From: Anabaena cylindrica PCC 7122
GTDB lineage: Bacteria > Cyanobacteriota > Cyanobacteriia > Cyanobacteriales > Nostocaceae
Length of the DNA: 64,000 bases
Assembly: GCF_000317695.1 (NCBI RefSeq)
Contig: NC_019771.1
Coordinates: forward strand, 1,668,501-1,732,500
Direction of reading: 5' to 3'
Shown here: positions 43,026 through 51,048 of the stretch, one piece after another
Numbering within the stretch: the first letter of the stretch is position 1
Layout: every line of letters starts with the position of its first letter
Notes under the pieces: generated by a model
Database searches by the model: none
Told to the model about the DNA's origin: nothing
The model's input: only the letters and a program-made list of their open reading frames with translations
Program-made: the position numbers and the translations under genes

Positions 43026-44768
43026 GTGAAAAAACTTTTAGGATTAGTATCATTTAGCTTTATTTTTCCCTCCTCCGTTGCTGTAGCACAACCATCACTT
43101 TTAGTGGTTTATCCTCCAGCCAATCACCAAACTAATACAGAAAAAATATTTTTTATTGGTACAGCACCAGCAGATGGACAGGTTTTGATCAATGGTAAAT
43201 CTGTTAATCGTAGCAAGGCTGGTCATTTTTCTCCTAGTTTCCCCTTGCAGTTAGGCGAAAATATATTTAAAGTTCGCTACCAAAATCAGGAACGAGAGAT
43301 TAAGGTAACAAGGCTTTCTACTCAACCTCAGTTACCAGATTTAGGTTTTGCTAAAGATTCACTGACACCCGCTGTTGATATTGCTAGACTGCCTGGAGAA
43401 CTGATTTGTTTTAGTGCTGTTGCACCTCCTCAAGCTAATGTTTCTGTGAAGTTGGCTAGTCAAACTGTTAATCTTTTACCCCAACCTTCAAAAGCAGAAT
43501 TACCCGCTAATTCCAGCATTTTAACCGGGCGTAATCAGGCTACTATTTCTAATATTAGTAAATACCAAGGTTGTACAACAGTCGCAAATCCTGGGGATTT
43601 GGGAAAACCTTTATTTAGTTTGACATTGAGGGGTCAGACTATCACCCAACTTGGTTCGGGAAAAGTGCAAATTCTCGCCCCAGAACGGTTAGCCGTCGCT
43701 GAGGTAATAGCCGCATCAGGTGTAGCACGGACGGGGACAAGTACCGATTATTCTCGACTGACACCCCTACCTCAAGGTACAAGGGCAACTGTCACAGGTA
43801 CAGAAGGTGATTGGTTACGGTTAGATTATGGGGCTTGGATTAATAGTAAAGAAACCAAAATTATACCCGGTGCAGTTCCCCCACAAACAGTAATTCGCAG
43901 TGTGAGCTATCGTCAATTAGCTGGAGTAACGGAGATGCGTTTTCCCTTGCAAGTGCCTGTGCCTGTAAGTGTGGAACAGAGCGATCGCACTTTTGCTCTC
44001 ACTCTCTACAATACTACTGCCCAAACAGATACAATTCGTCTGGATGATGACCCCCTGATTTCTCGCCTGGATTGGCAACAGGTGACTCCCAATCAGATTA
44101 AATACACCTTTAACCTCAAAAAGCTCCAACAGTGGGGTTATAACCTAAAATACGACAACACAACCCTAGTATTGAGTCTGCGTCATGCACCGAATATTCA
44201 GAATAGAAAGCCCTTATCTGGCATCAAGATTTTACTTGATCCGGGTCATGGTGGTAAAGAATCTGGTGCAATTGGTCCAACGGGTTATCCAGAAAAAGAT
44301 GTGAATTTGGTGGTTTCTAAGTTACTGCGGGATGAGTTGGTGCAGCGCGGTGCAAAGGTGGTGATGACAAGAGAAGATGATCGGGATGTGTCTTTGGTAG
44401 AACGTCAGGAGATAATTAATAAAGAACAACCTGCGATCGCACTTTCCGTCCATTATAATTCTCTACCTGATAATGGTGATGCGGAAAAAACCAAAGGCTT
44501 CGGTACTTTTTGGTATCATCCTCAAGCACATAATCTCGCAGTATTTTTACATAATTACGCAGTTAACAAACTCCGCAAACCTTCCTATGGCGTGTTTTGG
44601 AATAATTTAGCTTTAACTCGTCCCTCTATTGCACCTTCGGTATTATTAGAATTGGGTTTTATGAGTAACCCTTATGAGTTTGAAGAGATAGTAGACCCCC
44701 AAGAACAGAAGAAAATGGCGAAGACTTTAGCTGATGGGGTGACAGAGTGGTTTAAAACTGTTAAGTAA
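43026..44768 (+). CDS. N-acetylmuramoyl-L-alanine amidase (AmiC-like)
   Basis: 580 residues, GTG start, full-length paralogue of the preceding gene (most of the chain aligns without gaps). It has a signal peptide (LLGLVSFSFIFPSSVAVA), SH3b-like and AMIN-like regions, and an Amidase_3 domain with a complete zinc site: His in LDPGHGG, Glu423 in GYPEKDVNL, His in SVHYN, and catalytic Glu in LLELGFMSN. It cleaves the amide bond between N-acetylmuramic acid and L-alanine in the periplasm. In Nostocales, AmiC-type enzymes pierce septa for cell-cell communication; whether this one does is unknown. Confidence 0.93.
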   Translation: MKKLLGLVSFSFIFPSSVAVAQPSLLVVYPPANHQTNTEKIFFIGTAPADGQVLINGKSVNRSKAGHFSPSFPLQLGENIFKVRYQNQEREIKVTRLSTQPQLPDLGFAKDSLTPAVDIARLPGELICFSAVAPPQANVSVKLASQTVNLLPQPSKAELPANSSILTGRNQATISNISKYQGCTTVANPGDLGKPLFSLTLRGQTITQLGSGKVQILAPERLAVAEVIAASGVARTGTSTDYSRLTPLPQGTRATVTGTEGDWLRLDYGAWINSKETKIIPGAVPPQTVIRSVSYRQLAGVTEMRFPLQVPVPVSVEQSDRTFALTLYNTTAQTDTIRLDDDPLISRLDWQQVTPNQIKYTFNLKKLQQWGYNLKYDNTTLVLSLRHAPNIQNRKPLSGIKILLDPGHGGKESGAIGPTGYPEKDVNLVVSKLLRDELVQRGAKVVMTREDDRDVSLVERQEIINKEQPAIALSVHYNSLPDNGDAEKTKGFGTFWYHPQAHNLAVFLHNYAVNKLRKPSYGVFWNNLALTRPSIAPSVLLELGFMSNPYEFEEIVDPQEQKKMAKTLADGVTEWFKTVK

Positions 44769-44825
44769 GGAAGGGTTTCGCGCAGAGGCGCAAAGGAAGA
44801 GGAGAAAGAAAGAAATAAATTCTTT

Positions 44826-44975
44826 TTACTCAACTTTACCACGTAGGGGAATAAATAATTCTTCGGTTGAATTTTTTACACCAGTATTTTCTGGTGTTGT
44901 AGTTTCTGTAAAAGTGATTAAAACTTGGCTTTCTGAGATATGTTTAGGAATTTCAGCTAACTCAATTTTTATAAC
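44826..44975 (-). pseudogene. Start-less reading frame, possible gene remnant
   Basis: A leftward frame of 49 codons (VIKIELAEIPKHISESQVLI, then TFTETTTPENTGVKNSTEEL and FIPLRGKVE) ends at TAA 44826-44828. It has the look of coding sequence, but TAG stands immediately before it and no start codon is present. It overlaps the last bases of the DUF2085 gene in another frame. Probably the 3' part of a small gene whose front was lost. Confidence 0.35.
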
Positions 44976-45469
44976 CTACGAAAATGCAAAATCGGCATAG
45001 TAAATAAACCCCAAGCCAAACCAGTAATTAAACCAAAAGGAGTAACAATATAATTATTAAAATCCCACAAACCGAAAATCTGCGCTGCTAATTCCACCGG
45101 ATAAGCCATCATTAACACACTAGCAAAAGCAGCACCAGTCCAACCATATTGGCTTAACCAAAAAACACCTTTCCCATTAGTTAAAGCATACAAAATCCGA
45201 GTAATTAATAATCCTGTTACCGTCCCATAACAGCGCATACATACTGCCATAATAAAAGGTGGTGCTAACTCCAAACCAAGGGTAGGTTGCGGGCATACAT
45301 GATTACCCATAAAATAAATGATATCCGCAATACCTGGCAGCAAAAACACACCAGACGCAGCTAAAAAAGGAGCAATAGGGGGGCCAAAAACCATCCCAGC
45401 TAATAGGAAATCAGCAAAAAAACTCACCTGATTAATCGGTAGACTTCTTGACAAAATAGCTTTTTGCAT
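44969..45469 (-). CDS. DUF2085 membrane protein
   Basis: 166 residues with about four membrane segments (FFADFLLAGMVFGPPIAPFL; AAFASVLMMAYPVELAAQIF). The pattern NHVCPQPTLGLELAPPFI, then VCMRCYG matches DUF2085, a conserved Cys-containing membrane family of unknown function. No neighbour suggests a pathway. Confidence 0.8.
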   Translation of the reverse strand: MQKAILSRSLPINQVSFFADFLLAGMVFGPPIAPFLAASGVFLLPGIADIIYFMGNHVCPQPTLGLELAPPFIMAVCMRCYGTVTGLLITRILYALTNGKGVFWLSQYGWTGAAFASVLMMAYPVELAAQIFGLWDFNNYIVTPFGLITGLAWGLFTMPILHFRRL

Positions 45470-45612
45470 CTTCTCGTTGTTTTGTTTGTTGTGTGAAACC
45501 GTAAGGATTCAGGACACAGAATTTTTAATATAGCAGGGAAGAGGGAACAGAAGAAAAAAATATTCTTATCCTTCCTTCTGACTCCTGACTCCTTACTCCT
45601 GACTCCTTACTT

Positions 45613-46410
45613 TTAATCTTCTCCTCCCAACAACCAAAAACCACTGTAAGTCATGCCTGAATCATCTGGCTGTATTAATAAAAAATGCAATCCTTTACTT
45701 ACTTGTTTTCGCTGTGCATATACTTTTGCTGCGGCTGCAACTTCTTCATCTTCAAAAGTTGCCAAAATCCATCTATCTGCTAAACCAGCTTCTAAAATTA
45801 AACCATCTGGCGCACCGGCGATATAATTTAAACTCACAGGATTGGCTTCTTGTAACCATCTTGCTAAACGCATAGATTGCCGTCCACCATAAATTACTAC
45901 ACCGGGAACGGGAACTGTTGAGGCTAAACCCAGATTAATCGGTTTCAAAAATTCTGGTATTTGTAAAATAGGTATTGGACGTTCTGTAAATTCATCGACA
46001 ATATCACCTGCGGGAATTGTGGCAAAACGCCACTCTTCTCCCCAGAGGTTTTCTGGTAATGGTGCTGGTGGTGGTTTATCAACTGCTATGGGATATTGCT
46101 TTTCTTGCAACCATTGTTTTAAGGCTAAAGTGCAACGGGTGGCTTCAACTTTAATACTTAAGTTATTTCCAGCAGCGGTAATTAAGCCTAAAGACTGAGG
46201 ACGAAATACTTGAATTATCTCAGGTAATTTTTCCGCACCTGCTGTTTGAAATTGTTCTGTTAGCCAATTTGAATTTGCTTGTGACTGGGGACACGTAGCT
46301 ACATACTCAAATTTACGAGTTGCGTCACAAATCAACAACTCCCATAATATCTGCCCTGCTGCATCTCGCAGCGGACTACGATAAAAATCAGCCTGCCAAA
46401 CCAGACTCAT
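45613..46410 (-). CDS. Tab2/Atab2-family RNA-binding protein
   Basis: 265 residues from ATG 46408-46410, with AAAGAG upstream. The sequence MSLVWQADFYRSPL, ILWELLICDATRKFEYVATC, FRPQSLGLITAAGNNLSIKV and the C-terminal TYSGFWLLGGED match the Tab2/Atab2 (DUF1092) family. In plants and algae Tab2/Atab2 binds photosystem mRNAs and activates their translation; the bacterial members are linked to photosystem biogenesis. Cytoplasmic. Full length with no odd features. Confidence 0.9.
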   Translation of the reverse strand: MSLVWQADFYRSPLRDAAGQILWELLICDATRKFEYVATCPQSQANSNWLTEQFQTAGAEKLPEIIQVFRPQSLGLITAAGNNLSIKVEATRCTLALKQWLQEKQYPIAVDKPPPAPLPENLWGEEWRFATIPAGDIVDEFTERPIPILQIPEFLKPINLGLASTVPVPGVVIYGGRQSMRLARWLQEANPVSLNYIAGAPDGLILEAGLADRWILATFEDEEVAAAAKVYAQRKQVSKGLHFLLIQPDDSGMTYSGFWLLGGED

Positions 46411-46650
46411 TATCAACTCTTTTCCTCTGGGTTTGTGTGGTTTAATTCAAGTCTTAACACAAAACACTGCTATATTTTCATGAGTCACATTTGAATTTGC
46501 GGTTTTTGTATATTCCTGAAAGTATTGAATGACGGAGTTAGGGATATTGCTTAAGACAGATAAATAAATTTACCATAACTAGATTGTAGATAGATATATT
46601 TGTACTTCTTAACTGACTAAGATGGTATCGAGAATAATAGGAATTTAATC
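46411..46650. other. Intergenic region upstream of two divergent genes
   Basis: About 240 bases between the leftward Tab2 gene and the rightward small protein. It must hold both promoters. I see no repeat or clear operator. Confidence 0.5.
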
Positions 46651-46860
46651 ATGAGCGGAAAAGCTAAAAAACAAGAGAAAAAATCTGATGATCAAGAGAG
46701 TACACCAACGGCTTCAGGTGGTTATCAGACTCCCTTACAAGAGGATATTCGCAAGACTGGTAATGCTGAAAAAAGTGATGCTAGACCTACTGCCACACCA
46801 GAAGCCGCTGGAGAGGATTCTGTAGCGGGTAGTCCTAACCAGGGTAATCCTTCGCGTTAA
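46651..46860 (+). CDS. Small disordered hydrophilic protein
   Basis: 69 residues, MSGKAKKQEKKSDDQESTPT, then a Gly/Pro/Ser/Thr/Glu-rich sequence (ASGGYQTPLQEDIRKTGNAE) without hydrophobic core. It is probably intrinsically disordered. No family recognised; similar short proteins are common in Nostocales and some are stress-related. The frame has a proper ATG and codon use resembling its neighbours. Confidence 0.55.
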   Translation: MSGKAKKQEKKSDDQESTPTASGGYQTPLQEDIRKTGNAEKSDARPTATPEAAGEDSVAGSPNQGNPSR

Positions 46861-46987
46861 GTAGAGGATATCGCTCTCAATTCTATACAACTATTCTATC
46901 AACCCTAGAGCGATCGCATGGTGACAAGTTAAAAAAATAAGAAATTATCCGAAAGCCTCTTGACAAAAGACTTTCAGTATTAATTTG

Positions 46988-47833
46988 TCACCAATGTAGA
47001 GCGATCGCATGGTGGTGTATGTGATCGCCTATAAAGCTAGAGATAAAATAGTAACTGTGGTCATAGCCTGGTTGATAACGCAAGTTGAGTGGCTGATTGA
47101 CTTTGAGACAAGCTTGTGCAAATATATCTGGTAACAATTGTGCAGTTAAAAACTTATCCGCTGTTCCTTGGTCAATTAGAATTGGACTGTGATATCCTAC
47201 TTTTTGAACTAATTCACTAGCATCATAATCACGCCAACTTTCTTGATTATTACCCAAATAAAGGCTAAATGCCTTTTGACCCCAAGGACAGCCCATAGGT
47301 GCGACAATAGGTGCAAAGGCAGATACTGATTTATATTGTTCTGGGTTTCTCATGGCACAAACTAGCGCCCCATGTCCCCCCATAGAATGACCAAAAATGC
47401 TTTGTCTGTCAGGTTGGGTGCGAAAATTGCTATTAATTATAGATGGTAACTCTTGGATAACATAACTGTACATCTGATAATGCGATCGCCAAGGTTCCTC
47501 TGTGGCATCTACATAAAAGCCCGCACCTGTACCAATATCCCATTCATCATCTTCACCCACAATGCCCGTATGACGCGGACTCGTATCTGGTGTAACTAGT
47601 ATTAAACCGTATTCAGATGCCCACTTTTGCGCCCCTGCTTTGACCATAAAATTATCTTCTTTGCAAGTCAAGCCAGAAAGAAAATAAAGTACTGGTAGGG
47701 GTTTTTGATTTACTTGTGGTGGTTGATAGACAGCGAAGCGCATTTCACTGTTACAGGTGGTGGAGAAATGAGAGTAGAAGCCAAGTATGCCATCAAAGCA
47801 TTTAGATTCTGATAATAGCTTAAGATTAGTCAT
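46988..47833 (-). CDS. fghA: S-formylglutathione hydrolase
   Basis: 281 residues. Esterase-D-like alpha/beta hydrolase with FLSGLTCKEDNFMVKAGAQK, nucleophile elbow IFGHSMGGHGALVCA, an Asp in DQGTADKF and His in YDHSYYFISSFI. It hydrolyses S-formylglutathione to formate and glutathione. The partner dehydrogenase that makes S-formylglutathione is at 49584-50693 on the same strand, so together they oxidise formaldehyde. Two unrelated genes now lie between them. Confidence 0.93.
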   Translation of the reverse strand: MTNLKLLSESKCFDGILGFYSHFSTTCNSEMRFAVYQPPQVNQKPLPVLYFLSGLTCKEDNFMVKAGAQKWASEYGLILVTPDTSPRHTGIVGEDDEWDIGTGAGFYVDATEEPWRSHYQMYSYVIQELPSIINSNFRTQPDRQSIFGHSMGGHGALVCAMRNPEQYKSVSAFAPIVAPMGCPWGQKAFSLYLGNNQESWRDYDASELVQKVGYHSPILIDQGTADKFLTAQLLPDIFAQACLKVNQPLNLRYQPGYDHSYYFISSFIGDHIHHHAIALHW

Positions 47834-47886
47834 GATGATGCGATCGCTAATAACTTGACTCCCACTATAATCTTATGTTACCCCTG

Positions 47887-48567
47887 TCAAATTATACTAT
47901 CAGGATCTACACCCAAAGCCCGTAAACGTTCCGCTAATAATTGAGCGCGTTGTTGGGACAATTTAGCCTGTTCTTCTGGTGTTAAAAAGCGTTTTCCTTG
48001 TTGGTTATACCAATACATCCATTCCCGTGTAATACCTTGATAAGTTCCCCGTTCTATACCAATGCCTAAATCAATTTCCGGCAACCAGACAGGATTACCA
48101 TCTTGTAATTGATACATACCCTTAACTAATTTATGAACTTCCAACTGGGGTTTACGGCGACGAGTGGGATTATAAACCACATAATATAAAACACCTAAAT
48201 TAGCATAGGCATCTTTTTTAGTAGAATATTCACCACGATAAGTTTGAGAAACAACTTCTAAAACCAAAATAGGAACTTTTTCTTCTTCCCAAATCGCGTA
48301 ACTAGGGCGAAGATTTTCATCATAAAACCGTTCTACCCCTAAGCTGAGAAAACCATCAGGGACAATTGCTGGTTGATAAGGATCATAATAAACACCCATA
48401 TCCACACCAAAAAACCAGTCCATGCGTTCAGCCCAAGCCATAGCTAAAATAGCTTTGAGTAAACCGGGAATCAAATCTTGTAATTCATTATCCACAGGTG
48501 TTTCATCTGAATCAGGTAGTTCCTCAGATGAAGGCATACAAGCAAGGGGATTGTAATCTAACATCAT
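47887..48567 (-). CDS. Uma2 family (DUF820) PDDEXK protein
   Basis: 226 residues from ATG 48565-48567; a GTG three codons upstream is possible. Motifs VPDGFLSLG, PILVLEVVSQTYRGEYSTKK, YANLGVLYYVVYNP, and a C-terminal coiled segment ending RLRALGVDPDSII, which is shared with the Uma2 proteins at 53184 and 54030. The function of this nuclease-fold family is unknown. It lies between fghA and the class III alcohol dehydrogenase. Confidence 0.83.
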   Translation of the reverse strand: MMLDYNPLACMPSSEELPDSDETPVDNELQDLIPGLLKAILAMAWAERMDWFFGVDMGVYYDPYQPAIVPDGFLSLGVERFYDENLRPSYAIWEEEKVPILVLEVVSQTYRGEYSTKKDAYANLGVLYYVVYNPTRRRKPQLEVHKLVKGMYQLQDGNPVWLPEIDLGIGIERGTYQGITREWMYWYNQQGKRFLTPEEQAKLSQQRAQLLAERLRALGVDPDSII

Positions 48568-48743
48568 AGATTTCACATATCCTTGAACATTGCAATTATA
48601 TCGTCAATATGATTTTATCTCACGCAGAGGCGCAGAGGCACAGAGAGTTTGATTCAGCAAGGTTAATTTACCCGATGTGAAAAATACCAAAATCTTGTAA
48701 ATCCTTAAATCCTGTAAATCCTGTAAATCCTGATTCAGACAAT

Positions 48744-49241
48744 TTATTCCATCAAATCATCACTTGCCGATTCACCAGGATAAAAGTTTAAGTTAATTAA
48801 ATCTTTCCATAAATATAGACATTGCAGAGGAAAAGTTGACAATGGTAAATTTGTTTCTCCTGATGCTAAATCCCTACCATTTTCATAAGCTTCCTGAAGA
48901 GTTAATTCTAGAGAAGACTGCAAACTAGGATTTTCATTCAGTAATTTTATCAAATCTCGCCGTTGAATCCGAATAGTTGCTAACCAACTGCGACTACGTT
49001 TTGATGATTGATATTCCCATTTTAGTAAATGTCCAATTAAAATACTCAAACGACTTTTTAATTCTTGGCGTTCCTTTCTCCCCAAAGATTCAACTTCCTC
49101 AATTAAGTTAGCTAAATCAACTTGATTCCATTGCTGATAACGTAATAAATTAGCCTGTTGTTGAGTCCAAGCGTAAAAATCTGTTTCATAAAGATGATCA
49201 TTCAGGTTTACTGCGGATTCTTTCGCTTTTGGTGTCTGCAT
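48744..49241 (-). CDS. DUF29 protein
   Basis: 165 residues: LYETDFYAWTQQQANLLRYQ, then VDLANLIEEVESLGRKERQE and HLLKWEYQSSKRSRSWLATI. This is the DUF29 pattern, a helical cyanobacterial family of unknown function. A short fragment of another DUF29 gene lies just upstream at 49469-49525. Confidence 0.85.
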   Translation of the reverse strand: MQTPKAKESAVNLNDHLYETDFYAWTQQQANLLRYQQWNQVDLANLIEEVESLGRKERQELKSRLSILIGHLLKWEYQSSKRSRSWLATIRIQRRDLIKLLNENPSLQSSLELTLQEAYENGRDLASGETNLPLSTFPLQCLYLWKDLINLNFYPGESASDDLME

Positions 49242-49287
49242 AGTTAAAACCTGGTGAACTTGAATTAATTATAATTAAACTTACTCC

Positions 49288-49525
49288 CTATATTAGCTGA
49301 ATTTTCTTTAGTTCAACATCTTCCATTCCTTGCTCCATTAAAGTATTCCATAACTCCGAAAATTCATGCAACTCACAAGCATCTTGCTTACTCCAATAAT
49401 TAGGAGAGTTTACTGATATATCTACCAATGATTTCTCACTCCAAAATCTTAAAATATAAATCGGAAACTCATTGCTGAATTAAAACACTCATACCATTTC
49501 TTAATTCTTGTCGTTCCTTTCTTCC
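49288..49525 (-). pseudogene. Composite gene debris including a DUF29 fragment
   Basis: 49525-49469 reads RKERQELRNGMSVLIQQ and a stop, matching RKERQELKSRLSILIGH of the intact DUF29 gene. In another frame, 49479-49288 is open for 63 codons (FPIYILRFWSEKSLVDISVN; NYWSKQDACELHEFSELWNT) but lacks a start; I do not recognise this part. The two pieces overlap out of frame, so neither can make a complete protein. Confidence 0.55.
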
Positions 49526-49583
49526 TTTGCGCCTACCCTGCGGGAACTCCTCCGGCGAATGCGCCTTTGCGTGAGACAAAAAC

Positions 49584-50693
49584 TTAAAAAGTCACCACAC
49601 TGCGAATAGACTCCCCCCTGTGCATCAAATCAAAAGCATCATTAATCCTTTCAATCGGCATCACATGAGTAATCAAATCATCAATATTAATCTTACCATC
49701 CATATACCAATCGACAATTTTCGGCACATCTGTACGCCCTCTTGCACCGCCAAAAGCCGAACCTTTCCAAACCCTTCCAGTTACTAATTGAAACGGACGA
49801 GTGCTGATTTCTTTACCCGCACCAGCAACACCAATAATGACACTGACACCCCAACCTTTATGACAACATTCTAAAGCTTGACGCATGATATTGACATTAC
49901 CAATACATTCAAAAGAATAATCAGCACCACCTTTAGTTAAATCCACCAAATAAGGAACTAAATCACCTGCAACTTCATGAGGATTAACAAAATGTGTCAT
50001 CCCAAATTTTTCAGCCAAAGCTCGTTTACTGGGATTAATATCAACTCCCACAATCATATTTGCGCCCACCATTCGCGCCCCTTGGATGACATTTAAACCA
50101 ATCCCACCCAACCCGAACACCACCACATTTGCACCAGGTTCTACCTTAGCTGTATAGATAACCGCACCTATACCCGTTGTCACACCACAACCAATATAAC
50201 AAACCTTGTCAAAAGGGGCATCTTCCCGAATTTTGGCAACGGCAATTTCTGGTAATACTGTGTAATTAGCGAAGGTGGATGTACCCATGTAGTGATGAAT
50301 CATTTCTCCACCAATACTAAAGCGACTAGTACCATTAGGCATGACCCCTCTTCCTTGGGTGGTGCGAATTGCTTGACAGAGATTAGTTTTAAAGCTTAAG
50401 CAATAATCACACTGACGACATTCAGGCGTGTATAAAGGAATGACATGATCTCCTGGTTTCACACTCTTGACACCAGACCCCACTTCTACAACTACACCAG
50501 CACCTTCATGTCCCAAAATTGCTGGAAATAAACCTTCAGGATCATCACCAGACAGGGTGAAAGCATCAGTATGACAAACCCCGCTGGCTTTAATCTCAAT
50601 TAATACTTCTCCGGCTTGTGGTGCTGCTAATTGTACAGTTTCCATAGTTAGGGGTTTACCTGCGGTGTAAGCTACTGCTGCTTTGACTTCCAA
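49584..50693 (-). CDS. adhC: S-(hydroxymethyl)glutathione dehydrogenase / class III alcohol dehydrogenase
   Basis: 369 residues. Catalytic zinc ligands in SGVCHTDAF, GHEGAGVV and CYIGCGVTTG; structural zinc site PECRQCDYCLSFKTNLC; NAD motif VVFGLGGIGLNVIQGARMVG. It oxidises the glutathione adduct of formaldehyde to S-formylglutathione with NAD. FghA downstream completes the pathway. The ORF is full length with strong family matches (class III, not class I). Confidence 0.95.
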   Translation of the reverse strand: MEVKAAVAYTAGKPLTMETVQLAAPQAGEVLIEIKASGVCHTDAFTLSGDDPEGLFPAILGHEGAGVVVEVGSGVKSVKPGDHVIPLYTPECRQCDYCLSFKTNLCQAIRTTQGRGVMPNGTSRFSIGGEMIHHYMGTSTFANYTVLPEIAVAKIREDAPFDKVCYIGCGVTTGIGAVIYTAKVEPGANVVVFGLGGIGLNVIQGARMVGANMIVGVDINPSKRALAEKFGMTHFVNPHEVAGDLVPYLVDLTKGGADYSFECIGNVNIMRQALECCHKGWGVSVIIGVAGAGKEISTRPFQLVTGRVWKGSAFGGARGRTDVPKIVDWYMDGKINIDDLITHVMPIERINDAFDLMHRGESIRSVVTF

Positions 50694-50803
50694 GATTTAT
50701 TTCTCCCTATTTGTGAGGATTTACGTAATTTTATCTCACGCAGAGGAGCAGAGTCACAGAGAGGAGATGAGTTTGGGAAGATTTTAGGGAATATTTTCAA
50801 TAA

Positions 50804-50831
50804 TTGCTTGTCAAGTGATTCTATGTATAGT
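50804..50831 (+). promoter_or_regulatory. Sigma-70-type promoter upstream of a short transcript
   Basis: TTGCTT (50804-50809) and TATAGT (50826-50831) with a 16-base spacer. It points rightwards to a hairpin with a T-run 28 bases downstream, so it would drive a short RNA rather than the distant avtA gene. Confidence 0.5.
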
Positions 50832-50837
50832 ACATTA

Positions 50838-50890
50838 GTACCTATTACAAGAGAAACCCCCCACCTCACAAGTGGGGCTTTATTATTTTT
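50838..50890 (+). ncRNA. Candidate small RNA with intrinsic terminator
   Basis: Lies in the 355-base gap between divergent adhC and the avtA-like gene. CCCCAC (50859-50864) pairs with GTGGGG (50872-50877) around loop CTCACAA, followed by CTTTATTATTTTT. With the promoter at 50804 this gives a transcript of about 53 bases. No known cyanobacterial small RNA (Yfr1, Yfr2) core motif was recognised. The leftward 115-codon frame covering this spot (50672-51019) has no protein resemblance and was left out. Confidence 0.5.
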
Positions 50891-51048
50891 GGGAGTTTTG
50901 TAACTACCGGATTTTGTTAAAATCGCATTCACTGGTTTAGATTGGTTAAAGGCAGTAGCTGTTTTGGCAACTATAATAAATTTTGTCTTAGCTGCAACCA
51001 GCCAATAATTTATCCACATTTGCGATTAATCTAGTCTGTAACAAACCT

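Noticed and set aside
50672..51019. Leftward 115-codon frame across the adhC/avtA gap
   Set aside because: It runs through the promoter, hairpin and terminator of the candidate RNA and matches no family.
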